Shown: one piece after another, positions 33,178-43,700 of the stretch
Layout of the letters: the number at the start of each line of letters is the position of its first letter
Numbering within the stretch: the stretch's first letter is position 1
Source of the DNA: Bicyclus anynana
Taxonomy: Eukaryota; Arthropoda; Insecta; Lepidoptera; Nymphalidae
Length of the DNA: 64,000 nucleotides
Direction of reading: 5' to 3'
Assembly (NCBI RefSeq): GCF_947172395.1
Contig: NC_069104.1
Span: forward strand, 4,429,355-4,493,354
Program-made: the position numbers and the translations under genes
The notes under the pieces: model-generated
Told to the model about the DNA's origin: nothing
The model's database searches: none
The model's input: only the letters and a program-made list of their open reading frames with translations

Positions 33178-34255
33178 AGAGCTCGTAACCCCAGACCTTC
33201 GTCATTTTATAAAAGCTGTAAGTGTCATGCTCCTACTATAGATGAGTACAGTAACCAACTATGGAGCTTGGTCCGTGGTGGCTTTGAGAGATAGCAGGTT
33301 TCAATGATCCAGACCCTCAACCATCTAAGTATAAAGTTTGGATCGCGTTGCAAGATCATGACTAAGAGCCGTAAGGTTTGAAACTAGTCGGGCATACTCC
33401 GATCTTATATCACGTGAGTTTTAGCCGTGTTTCATAATCAATTAATACGAATAACACTCACGATAGTTTAAATTGTACAATAAGTATAGAATATATGTAT
33501 TCTTTTATATTTTTATGAGGAATTATTATATGCACATTCGTCAGACACTTGGCTTCATGACAATCCTTCGCTAGAGACCTATAAAGTTTTAAATTCAATG
33601 GTGTTTTTCGAAGGGTTGCCATGAAGCGAAGTGTCTGATAAAAATATAAAAAAAATATACTATATACTGTTGTAAAATTATAATTATACTATGGATTGTT
33701 GAGGGTCTGGACTCTGGATCCTTAAAACCTGCTACCTCCCAATACCACCATGGTCCATACTTCATAATTAGCTACTTACTTATGGTAGGAGCCACAGAGC
33801 TAAAATCATACAGTGAATCTTTACAAGCAGCGTGATGAAGCCGCTGTAACCCATAAAAAAAAACGTCACGCGTCTTCTTGACATCCGCTTTAACAAACGT
33901 ATATCATAATTTGTATTTCAAAATTTAACACTTACAAATTACGTAAATTAACTTATTAATCAATTACCAATAAAAATACTCCATCTTATTTCTTTATTTT
34001 TTTGAACACTTTTTAAAATATTTAAAAACATAAGACGCCATTTTTCTTGAATAATATTGAATGTTACTGATGCAACGCTTCGTGTCGTACTGACTCGAAA
34101 ATGTATTCCTTTTTTAATTTTGTATTTGGCGGGGTACGACACCGTCGTGTTCCGTAAGCTCCATCTGCCTATTATTGGTTAATCTGTGGTAGGAGCACGA
34201 AGTAACGAACTTTCAGCTTTTATAAAATGACGAAGGTCTGGGGTTGACGGGCTCT
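33178..34255. mobile_element. Large foldback structure with nested insertions
   Basis: Left arm 33185-33330 (CCCCAGACCTTCGTCATTTT...GACCCTCAACC) pairs with right arm 33693-33792 plus 34197-34250 (GGTTGAGGGTCTGG-like ...AAAATGACGAAGGTCTGGGG). The right arm is cut by the hAT-like MITE 33793-34188. A second inverted pair, TCAGACACTTGGCTTCATG with CATGAAGCGAAGTGTCTGA, lies inside at 33540-33637. Confidence 0.65.
33793..34188 (-). mobile_element. hAT-like MITE, copy 2, with 8-bp target duplication
   Basis: Exact GTAGGAGC at 33785-33792 and 34189-34196. Ends CACAGAGC and TTAATCTGTG give the short TIR CACAGA/TCTGTG. 396 bp, reverse of 15290-15644. The interrupted partner arm (33178-33330) shows the empty-site sequence. 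Confidence 0.85.
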
Positions 34256-34542
34256 CCGTCTATCAGTTCAATGGTGCCAGCGACTATTGTAAAATTTATT
34301 GCAAAACGTTAATAAAGGCCTGTAATAAAAATATTTGTCGACCATTGAAGTATGTGGGTGAAGCTGTTATACACGCCACCTGCTTTGGTTTGTACATTGA
34401 AATACCTACTTGTAAAGCTTTTCATAATTAATTTTAATGAGCATAATTAATATCGCAACTCCATTCTCCGTATAAACAAGTGTAGGGAAATATTTAAAAG
34501 ATGCAATTAATATTTAACACTGTTTTTTGATTTATAAAATAC

Positions 34543-34665
34543 TAGCGACGCCCCGCGGTTTCTCCCGCGTAATTCCCGTTACTTTGAGAATATACGGAGA
34601 TTATAGCTTAAGACATTCACAAATAACGTGACTTTATTTTGAAAATCGGTTTAGTAGAACCAGGG
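34543..34665 (-). mobile_element. Helitron-like element fragment
   Basis: Left end ACTAGCGACGCCCCGCGGTT; body with GACATTCACAAATAACGTGA and AAATCGGTTTAGT. The head is cut where a SINE-A piece begins. Confidence 0.65.
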
Positions 34666-34667
34666 AT

Positions 34668-34745
34668 TTGACGGCATCTGTGGCGCTGTGGTATACGCAG
34701 TAATTTTACAAGACGGAGGTCCTGGGTTCGATCCCCGGCTGAAAC
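34668..34745 (+). mobile_element. SINE-A head joined to a SINE-B-like piece
   Basis: A diverged SINE-A head (GGCGCTGTGGTATACGC; B box GGTTCGATCCCCGG) ends abruptly, and GAAACGGTGAAGGAAAAAC, a SINE-B body motif, follows. Possibly a chimera by template switching. Confidence 0.55.
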
Positions 34746-34812
34746 GGTGAAGGAAAAACTTCGTTGGGAAATAACTGTTTTTTTATAGATCATATTGTTT
34801 CTTTGAATTTTT

Positions 34813-34904
34813 AAATATACTCAGACGCACAATTATCCGCCCACTTTAATATACTAACGTCACATTATACAAGTGGACGGATAATTGTGCCTCTGAGTAT
34901 ATTT
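34813..34904. mobile_element. 92-bp palindromic MITE
   Basis: 34-bp arms AAATATACTCAGACGCACAA... and ...TTGTGCCTCTGAGTATATTT, two mismatches, around TAATATACTAACG.... The TA-rich ends would fit a TA target. Confidence 0.8.
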
Positions 34905-35074
34905 CAATAGATACTGCTGTTCGGGGCGGAGATATCTTTCAAGTCCAGCCGTTCTTGGCCAGTTGATAGATACGAGTAGGTATTATATAGATGTATGTAG
35001 ATAAAGAACAATCGACCATTAATAGTTTTAGAGATATAAAACTGGACACAAATAAGGGTTAAAAACAATACTTC

Positions 35075-35551
35075 AATAGGGATGATGACAGTTTTTTTAA
35101 TTGTATATAAATTAAGAGTATGCTAATAGTAGAGTAATTTTGTAAAAGTAACAGGGTATCTGCGATCATTACTTTCGGAGCTACAGCGACTTAAAGGGTC
35201 AGATTTGCGGCGCTGCCGCGGATCCCTGAAAACGCCCCATACAAAATGGTACGAACTAATGACGTCGTAGGCAATTATTGATCGTTAGATTTGTATGGGC
35301 GTTAAAACAAAATTACTAATATCTTTGTTATTTGCGCGTTTATGTTTATAGTTCATTTATTGAAAAATGTTACATTTAATGTAAGGAAGCTAAAACTGTA
35401 AGAATTTTCATCTAATTACGATAAAAGATTTTTATAATCTTATTTATTTTGCAAATATCCAGTCAATATGTATAAATTAGTTAAGATTGACCTTATTTAC
35501 CCGAATGTATCATAAAAATCAATATATTCAAACCTAGTCATCATCCCCATT
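35075..35551 (+). mobile_element. 477-bp MITE (GGGATGATGAC ends), copy 1
   Basis: TIR AATAGGGATGATGAC / GTCATCATCCCCATT. Internal landmark TTGCGGCGCTGCCGCGGATC. A second copy, reversed, is at 55365-55869 with long stretches of close identity. No transposase frame. Confidence 0.85.
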
Positions 35552-35940
35552 ATTTTAATCGGTAAAAAACATCGTATATTATTATTCTCGTTCTAATCAA
35601 TTACAGAAAAGCGCAATGTTAACCATTAACTGGTCACTAACGTTTTTCAAAATCTTTTGAATCTGGCGCACGTTCCAATTAGGCGTTTTATTACTATGTA
35701 ATATTTAATATGCGTGTCTTCATGTCTGTCTGTGGAGCGCACGCGAACCGATGGGGTCATATACGGAATCATGCCGTGACTTTGTATGGAACACACTAGG
35801 TGATTTTACAACTTTTGTTTCATCGTTCTCAGATTAGTTTGACGACCTGCTATATAGCCAGGCATCCTTGTAGGAGAGTGGATATGGACCTAGTATGCTG
35901 ATCTGATACAGATTTGCGGGCTTAGCGTGACATTGATTAA

Positions 35941-36330
35941 CTCATCATCATCATCATTGTCAGCTGATAGACGTCCACAGCTGGATATAGGCCTCTTGTA
36001 TGGATTTCCAAGCACTTCGGTCTCGAGCCGACAGCATCCAGCGGCTCCCTGCAACTCGCTTGGTGTCTTCGGTCCACCCAGTGGGAGGCCGACCAACGTT
36101 ACGCTTTCCAATGCGGGGTCGCCATTCCAGCACCTTGCGACCCCAACGTCCATCGGCTCTTCGAACTATGTGGCCTACCCATTACCATTTCAGCTTTGCG
36201 ACTCGCTGAGCTATGTCAGTGACTTTGGTTCGTCTGCGCATCTCCTCAATTCTCCCTCCCCAAGCACAGCTCCATCGCCCGCTGAGTGACTTTGAGCCTT
36301 CTATTAAGGCCTATAGTTGGCGAAACTATC
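35941..36330 (-). mobile_element. RTE-type LINE 3' end, longest copy
   Basis: About 390 bp on the minus strand with (ATG)n tail. It retains the W-x-D-D-like C-terminal region and upstream sequence to GGCGATGGAGCTGTGC; frames are broken. Other frames across it are shadows. Confidence 0.75.
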
Positions 36331-36589
36331 TAATAATATAAATTGATTGACTATTTCGCGATTTATCAGATGTTAATGATAAAAACCTGGTTTAACGGCT
36401 TAACTAGAGGCTTAACCGAGGCTTCGTGCATCCACTTTTCCTACTCTGCGCTAAGAACTTTTACTGAAAGTTTCTTAGAAAAAAAGCTCAGTATTTGATA
36501 GCTCGAACCCAGGACCTGATGCGTGATCCAAAACTACGTTAGCGTTAAAGCTATAATTGGAAAACATAGCCATGTCAAACTTAGTCAAC

Positions 36590-36812
36590 ATTCGTTATCA
36601 ATTCGGCTCACTGCTGTGCTCAAGTCTCCTCTCAGAATGAGAGGGGTTAGGCCAATAGTCCACCACGCTGGCCCAATGCGGATTGGCAGACTTCACACAC
36701 GCAGAGAATTAAGAAAATTCTCTGGTATGCAGGTTTCCTTACGATGTTTTTCCTTCATCGTTTGAGACACGTGATATTTAATTTCTTAAAATGCAAACAA
36801 CTGAAAAGTTTG
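36590..36812 (-). mobile_element. SINE-B without head
   Basis: From the (ATG)n-side sequence through CAAACGATGAAGGAAAAAC to AACTTTTCAGTTGTTTGCAT. The tRNA-like head is missing. Confidence 0.85.
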
Positions 36813-36814
36813 AT

Positions 36815-37320
36815 TAAAACATTTGGTTATATAACCTTAAATGCTCGAACTGTTATACAAGTAATTGCCAAGTATATATTACGAAACAGAACAACAAATA
36901 CTTATAATGAACACATTTTATTTACACAACGATTACATATAATTAACATAAATTTTTAGTGCATTTCGCGACGAGAAACTCTTTTCTGATATATCAGGAC
37001 AGATCGGAATGTAACACATTTTATAATTGCACGCACCAAAATAAAACATTCGAAGCCGACATAAATTCTCACGGCTAGGCGCTGCATATTCTGAAACGAT
37101 TTTCTCAAAGTCGGAATGCAAAATTTTTGGCCGCGCAGCCAAAATAAAGAAACCCGTATAAAATATGGCTGTCACATATTTAATGCCTGTCTAAGAATGT
37201 CCTATAAATTAGTTTGTGCGGATTTGTGATCTAGACACTAGGTACTGAGATTTTTTTAAAGATTTTGTTAATACGTCATGTAGGATTAGGTGAACTATTT
37301 GCAAACACAAAATTATGTAA
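36815..37320. other. Unassigned
   Basis: An 80-codon reverse frame at 36933-37175 has several Cys but no recognised fold. I would not call it a gene. Confidence 0.3.
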
Positions 37321-37321
37321 A

Positions 37322-37484
37322 ACTAGCGGACGCCCGCGACATCATCCGCGTGGAATTTAGATTTTCACAAATCCCGCGGGAAACATGGATTTTTTCGGGA
37401 TGAAAAGTAGTAAAGTGTTAATCCAGAGTAAAATCTACTTTATTCCAAATTTCAGCAAAATCGCTTCAGTAGCCGCAGCACAAA
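37322..37484 (-). mobile_element. Helitron-like element, family Heli-2, truncated
   Basis: ACTAGCGGACGCCCGCGACA at the left, a body shared with 29607-29812, and a lost head. Confidence 0.75.
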
Positions 37485-38061
37485 TAAGGTCATCCATCAT
37501 CCCTTATTTTATCTAATCCTATTTCAGCGAACGTCTTCATCATAGTAGCTGCAATCTTTTATTTCAGTTCAATCAGTCGAAAATTCAGGAAGATTTGTAC
37601 AAACTTTCATTTTTTCCTTTTAGGGGTGAAATTTATCAAAATCCTTTCTTAAGGGATTCCTACGTCATAGCAGCTTTATGTGAATTTATAAGTGTATAGA
37701 TAATCACTTGAGCGTACACGGTTATATTGAAATCACATACAGACAGTCAGACACTTCAATACATTTTATATATGTATTAGCTGCAAAGGTTCAGGAGTAT
37801 CTTAAAAATCGTAGAAAACGAGAAATGACCCCGTGTGCACCGAGCAGTCACAGTCGTTACATCAAACCGTGTTGATTGCTAACGATATGCCGATTCGTCA
37901 CAAAGCGTAAAAACTATTTCACATACACGTATATGATACAGGCAACAGGTACGCTGTACCATAATATCGGTTATCTTAATTTGTGCTTAACAGTTGCTAG
38001 TGATGGGCGAATAAATTTCATAGTTTTTTTTAAATTACGATTTAATAATCTTCGTTATAAG

Positions 38062-38423
38062 CAGCGCCGGCCCGAAGTAAATTTTAGAATGGAGCGAGAT
38101 CCAATTATGGCGCCTCTCCTGTTTATTATCCTCCTACTAATAATAATTTTAAGTACCAATTGTGAGTCCAAAGTAAGTATGGAACGCGAAGATCTCGACC
38201 ATACTCTGCATTGACCAATTGAAAATCAGGTGCAATATAGTTTACGGTCGACTAGGATTTTAGTAGTAGGTAATAGAATATCGCTAACTTCTAAAATCAT
38301 ACTCCCATAAAGACAATTGAAAAAAAAGGATTTTTCTTTTGTCGTTCTTTACCATTTAGGCGCCCCCTAGGATTTGGCGCCTGGAGCGACCGCTCCGTTC
38401 GCCGTATGGACGGGCCGGCCCTG
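38062..38423. mobile_element. hAT MITE with perfect 8-bp target duplication
   Basis: TIR CAGCGCCGGCCCG / CGGGCCGGCCCTG, and GTTATAAG at both 38054-38061 and 38424-38431. CAG...CTG ends with an 8-bp duplication are diagnostic of hAT. 362 bp, no transposase; the short frame that enters it is incidental. Confidence 0.9.
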
Positions 38424-38769
38424 GTTATAAGTGTTTAACAATTAAAAATATCTTTATTGCGCTGAAAGAGAAAACAGAAACACATTTAAAACATAGACGA
38501 GTTAACATTTTCCTCCAATGGCGTGTAAAGACAGTATTATCGCTTATAACTAAGTTTTAGTAGAAGGTATTACAATATAATATGAGTAGTAGAGCTTATC
38601 TTGACCGAGCTGTTTAGAAAAGTACTGCTTCTTTTAACCGCCAAGTAGCAATCCGGTTAGGAGGATATGGTTGATGGTGAATTTACAGGCATACTACATA
38701 TACTTTGAGCTAGCGGAAAAAAAGGGATGATGTATGTAGGCTGCTCTGCTTTGCTAATCTGAGGTACTC

Positions 38770-38850
38770 TTTACAAATACTCAAATTTAACGTTTCAAAA
38801 ATGCTTGTAGAGTAAGCCTCCTTAAAATAAAGGAATCTGGATTTTGATTT
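38770..38850 (+). repeat. LINE 3'-UTR scrap
   Basis: AACGTTTCAAAAATGCTTGT and AGTAAGCCTCCTTAAAATAA match the end of 19305-19527. Confidence 0.5.
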
Positions 38851-39294
38851 TTTTATCGACTTGGCGATACAACGACCACTTTTTCCACCCTTAAAATCAA
38901 TTAGAAGCAGTGCATTTATGCATAAAATGAATGCTATTTTTGGTACGGAATGCAGTTTGATAGTCAATGTACCTATAAGAGGTACTAAATTTAAAATTAT
39001 CATTTTTTATTCGCTAAATACGGGAGACTATTTATGAAATAATATCAAACCCCTCAGTCGCATCACTACCGTTCTAATAACCCTTTAACATAACTTTACG
39101 GCGTTGTTCAGATCCTCGGCCTTTTGTACCGCCGCTGTGGAGTTAACCAAAAAGGACCAATTAACACTCACCCGCATTCCATGCTTTTATTTGAAGAGCG
39201 TATCCTTTCCAAAATTATGTTAATTAATGACCATATGATAACTATATACCTATATTTTTTATAATCGATTGCTGGAACTAGCAATGCCCACCTG

Positions 39295-39400
39295 GGCACG
39301 TAGCCATGCGGTACGTCGATTCTATTTCTACAGTCGCTAACGCTTCAAAATTTTAAAATTTGCATTTGCTATCGACAAATCACGTGATCAAGATATTCCC
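39295..39400 (+). repeat. Interspersed repeat R-22K, second copy
   Basis: GGTACGTCGATTCTATTTCT, TCGCTAACGCTTCAAAA and CACGTGATCAAGAT as at 22024-22150. A third partial copy is at 40411-40470. Confidence 0.55.
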
Positions 39401-39858
39401 ATTGGGAGTGTTACAAACGAAGTTGCCAAATGAAATTAAGTAATTTTTCCACATTTGTCCGCCTCAGATGATCCTACCCCATCTCTAGTATTAAATATCA
39501 TTGGCCTTAAGTCCAAAAAAGCTAAAAGCCCAGTACTAAAAAATTAAATTAGGTAAATACCTACATTCTCAAATCATACCTAATACCGAATCAAAATTTA
39601 AAGTTCTCATCGAAATAGGCAAGATATTTCGAAACAGCATGTCTCGAATCTCGACTCGATTGCAAATCTCAAAATACCTGGGGAATGAGATCTAAGTTGC
39701 TTATAGTAATTACCTTAACAAGTATTCAAAATAAACGACTGTCATTTGTTACAGCTAAATAAACAGGAATAGGAATTACAAGTAGGTAAATCGTAAAATT
39801 ACTCTTCGCAAAAACTAATTTTGTTTTCCTAATCGGAAATGGTATTATAATGGTTAAA

Positions 39859-40177
39859 GCCGTGATAGCCCAGTGGATATGCCTCTGCCTCCGATTCCGG
39901 AGGGTGTGGGTTTGAATCCAGTCCGGGGCATGCACCTCCAAAAGTTCAGTTGTGTATTTTAAGAAATTAAATATCACGTGTCTCAAAACGGTGAAGGGAA
40001 AACATCATGAGGAATCCTGCATACCTGAGAATTTTCTTAATTCTCTGCGTGTGTTAAGTCTGCCAATTCGCAATGGGCGAACGTAGACTATTGGCATAAC
40101 CCCTCTCATTCTGAGAGGAGACTCGAACTCAGCAGTGAGCCGAATATGTGTTGATAATGATGATGATGATGATGATG
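39859..40177 (+). mobile_element. tRNA-derived SINE, family SINE-B, full length with 12-bp duplication
   Basis: Head CCGTGATAGCCCAGTGGATA, B-box region GGTTTGAATCC, full body, end GTTGATAATG(ATG)n. ATTATAATGGTT flanks it at 39844-39855 and 40178-40189. A comparatively recent insertion. Confidence 0.9.
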
Positions 40178-40474
40178 ATTATAATGGTTTATGGAACTTC
40201 ATATTTCCAAATGTTTCACTCCTGAATATAAACACAAGAGTCAATAAGTCTTTATAGTAGGTATTACTTATTAAAAATATTTTAATCCTTAATTTACAGG
40301 ACTTACGACACTAATAAAATACATATAAAAATAGCTCGCTAATCTGCATTGGAGTAATGTGGTGGGCTTAGAGTTTAGATATACACATATGGACCATATC
40401 GCTCTCAGGGGAAAGCCATGGCCTGTGGCAGGTCGATTATCTTTCTAAAATCGCAAACGCTTCGAAAACACCTC

Positions 40475-40516
40475 GCTTCCATCTTAGATTGCATCATCAC
40501 TTACCATCTTCAGGGT
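40475..40516 (+). repeat. SINE-A body scrap
   Basis: CGCTTCCATCTTAGATTGCA and TCACTTACCATC only. Confidence 0.6.
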
Positions 40517-40628
40517 TATTATGTATCTCGGTGTACCATTTTTCAAGTAAAGTAATGAGTCACTACATCGTTTTTCACCATACTTTCGTTTATGTAATAA
40601 TATAACATTGTCAACGAAATGACATAAG

Positions 40629-40726
40629 TGTGAGGGTATTTGATAAAATAAATATGTGATGTAAAATGTCAGTTGAAATAAAGTTAGTACAAGCTTAACG
40701 CTGGTTTCATTGTGCACGACCTTACA
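40629..40726 (+). repeat. 5' LTR, 98 bp
   Basis: TGTGAGGG...GACCTTACA, with near-inverted ends TGTGAG/CTTACA. It contains two AATAAA signals (in AAAATAAATATG and GAAATAAAGTT). No clear TATA box. Identical to the 3' LTR by eye. Confidence 0.92.
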
Positions 40727-40738
40727 TGGCGCAGCCGG
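40727..40738 (+). promoter_or_regulatory. Primer-binding site, tRNA-Ser type
   Basis: TGGCGCAGCCGG begins immediately after the LTR. TGG pairs with the tRNA CCA end, and the rest resembles the serine-tRNA sites of insect 17.6/297 and mag elements. The exact tRNA isoacceptor is inferred. Confidence 0.75.
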
Positions 40739-40790
40739 AAAATTAAATTATTATTATGTATATTAATAATTTGTGAAAAGTACTCGTATA

Positions 40791-43700
40791 ATGGAAAGTG
40801 TCCTGACACCGCCGTCCGCGTTTTATTATGATAAGAATGCTTCTGATGCTGGGAGTATACATGAAAAATGGATTAAGTGGAAGAGAAGTTATGAAATATA
40901 CAGCAAAGCGTGTGAAATAAGTAATAAGTCTGTGGAGATTCAAGCGAACATATTATTGCATGTTGTGGGTGAACAGTGTCGAGAAGTGTTAGATCGATGG
41001 CCTGAGAAATGTACGACTGTCGAATATATATGGAAAAAGTTAGATGAACAGTTTCAAACAAAGAAAAATTTGACGGTCGAACGTCACAAGTTTTTTATTC
41101 GAGATCAACGTGATAACGAATCAATTGAGCAGTATGTGTTCGAGTTAAGTAAACTAGCTCAAAATTGTGAGTTTCGAGATTTGCAAGAGGAATTAATTAA
41201 AGATAGACTGGTGTGTGGCGTGACGAGTGCCGCCATTCGGGAACGTTTGCTCAGAGAGGATGATTTGACGCTTAAGAAAGCCTTGGATATTTGCCGCGCA
41301 GCTGTTGCATCTCGCACCTATTCGGAGAATATAAAGCCTGAAAGAGAAGAAACTTATCATACTCATCAAATAAAGCAGACGCAGAATGATGTTTTACAAA
41401 TAAGATCGAAAATGACGTCATCGCGAGGCCGAACACGAAGCGAGGTACGTGACGCGGCGGAGCATCGGCGGAGCGAGGACCGCGGCGCGGGGTCGCGGGG
41501 CCCGCGCGCTGCTGTGCTGCCGCCGCGCGCGCGCCCCCTGGCGGCCGGCGCTAGCCAGCGACGCGCCGCGCCGGGCGCGACCAAACTGTGCGGTTACTGT
41601 GGTTGTGTTCATAAAAAGTTTGAATGTCCGGCCTATGGACAGAAGTGTAATCGGTGCTTTCGAAAAAATCATTTTTCTCGCGTATGTGGAGTGAATTATA
41701 TTGAGAACTCGGATGATGAGGTAATCTATGCGTTAAATCAAAATAGTGATTGGAATATTAATTTAAATATTTGTGGTAATTGGATTAAATTTAAGCTAGA
41801 CACAGGAGCTGATGTTAATGTCCTACCATTAAGATTTTTGTCAAAATTAAAAGTCAGTCAGGATTGTTTACTAAAAACAAATACAAGATTAAATGGATAC
41901 TCTGGTGCAAGCATAATTGTCGTAGGTAAAATTTATTTAAGTGTGTTTTATAAAGGAAAAAATTACATGCTCGAATTTAAGATAGCTGATGTTCAATCGG
42001 TGCCGATATTGGGACGTTATGCTTGTACAGAGTTGGATGTAGTGAGGCGTGTCATGTCTATTCAGAGTTTTAATAATTTACCGGATTGTGTATCAATGTA
42101 TGATGACGTATTTCATGGGATAGGGTGTTTACCGGGACATTATAAAATTCATTTAAAGGATGATGCTATTCCTGTAGTACATGCACCTCGAAAGCTTCCC
42201 TTTGCTATAAAAGAGGATGTAAGAAAAAAGTTAAATGAAATGGTAGGCCAAGGAATTATTGCTAAGGTAGAAGGCCCGTCAGACTGGGTCAGCAGCATGA
42301 CGGTAGTTAAAAAACCTAACGGTGATCTGCGTATATGTTTAGATCCTAAGGAATTAAATTTGGCAATTAAACGGGAACACTTTAGATTGCCGACATTGGA
42401 TGAAATTTTATCGAAACTTTCTGGAGCTAAATACTTTAGCACGCTGGATGCATCGTCGGGGTTCTGGAATATTGGTCTAGACGACAAAAGCAGTTCTTAC
42501 TGTGCATTCAATACATGTTTTGGTAGGTATAAGTTCTTACGTCTTCCTTACGGGATTTGCTCGGCGTCAGAAGTATTTCATAAAAAAATGATTGAAAATT
42601 TTGATGATATACAGGGTGTTTGTATGTATATTGATGATTTGTTGATATATGGAAGTGATAAAAATGAGCACGATGAAAGGTTAAGACAAGTGTTAGAAAG
42701 ATGTAGAAAAATTAATTTAAAATTAAATGCTAAGAAATGTAAATTTGGTTTAGAAGAAATAAAATATTTAGGACATAGAATTACAAAAAATGGACTTTAT
42801 CCTGATGACAGTCATATAACAGCTATAACTAAAATGCCAGTACCCAAAGATAAAAAAGATGTGGAACGATTTTTGGGTTTAGTAAATTATATAGGTGGTT
42901 TTATACCTAATTTATCAGACCGTGTTTTTCCTTTGCGAGAATTATTGAAAAAAGAAATTGAGTGGCATTGGAATGAAAGGCATGATAAATGTTTTCAGGA
43001 TGTTAAACAATGTCTATCTAGACGTCCTGTTTTACAATACTTTGATGTAAATAAACCAATAATTTTATCCGTAGACGCAAGTAAATCTGGGCTAGGAGCT
43101 TGTTTAATGCAAAATAACTTACCAGTATGTTATGCTTCCAAAGCGCTAACTAAGGCTGAGCAGAGGTATGCACAAATTGAGAAAGAGTTGTATGCATGTG
43201 TATTTGCGTGTGAGAAATTTTATGCATATATTTATGGAAAAACTGACGTTATTATTGAAAGCGACCATAAACCGTTGATAAGTATTATTAAAAAACCAAT
43301 TACAGATGCCCCGGGTCGGTTGCAAAGAATGTTGTTACGATTACAACGTTATACATTTAAATTAATCTACAAGCCAGGCAAGCATCTGTACATCGCTGAT
43401 ACTCTATCGCGTGCATATGAACCAGCGTCGGCCCTTCACGTGAGTCAGGACAGCCTACATGATGAGGTGTGTGCAGTGTCGCGCGAAGCGGCGTCTGCAC
43501 TCACTGAATACTTTGATAATGCGCAGTTTGCGGCACTTCAGAAAAGTACGGAGAATGACATTGAATTACAACAATTAATAAAATGTATTAATAAAGGTTG
43601 GCCAGTAGAAAAGAGTGAGTTAGTAGATATAGTAAAACCATATTGGAATTATAAAGAGAGTTTGTCAGTCGCTTATGGTCTGATTTGGAAAAATGATAGG

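Noticed and set aside
35890..36289. Overlapping frames on both strands at 35.9-36.3 kb
   Set aside because: They are shadows of an RTE-type LINE 3' region.
36933..37175. Cys-containing 80-codon reverse frame as a host exon
   Set aside because: No family motif, no flanking splice signals I can support, and it overlaps repeat-like sequence.
37876..38214. 112-codon frame with a hydrophobic segment as a membrane protein
   Set aside because: Its second half lies within a hAT MITE and crosses the target-site duplication; the hydrophobic run is AT-rich coincidence.
40773..40790. GTG-initiated extension of the Gag-Pol frame
   Set aside because: An animal retroelement is expected to start at ATG; the first in-frame ATG is at 40791, six codons later.
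41366..41694. Overlapping open frames on both strands in the Gag linker region
   Set aside because: They arise because GC-rich sequence has few stop codons; the real frame carries the zinc knuckles.
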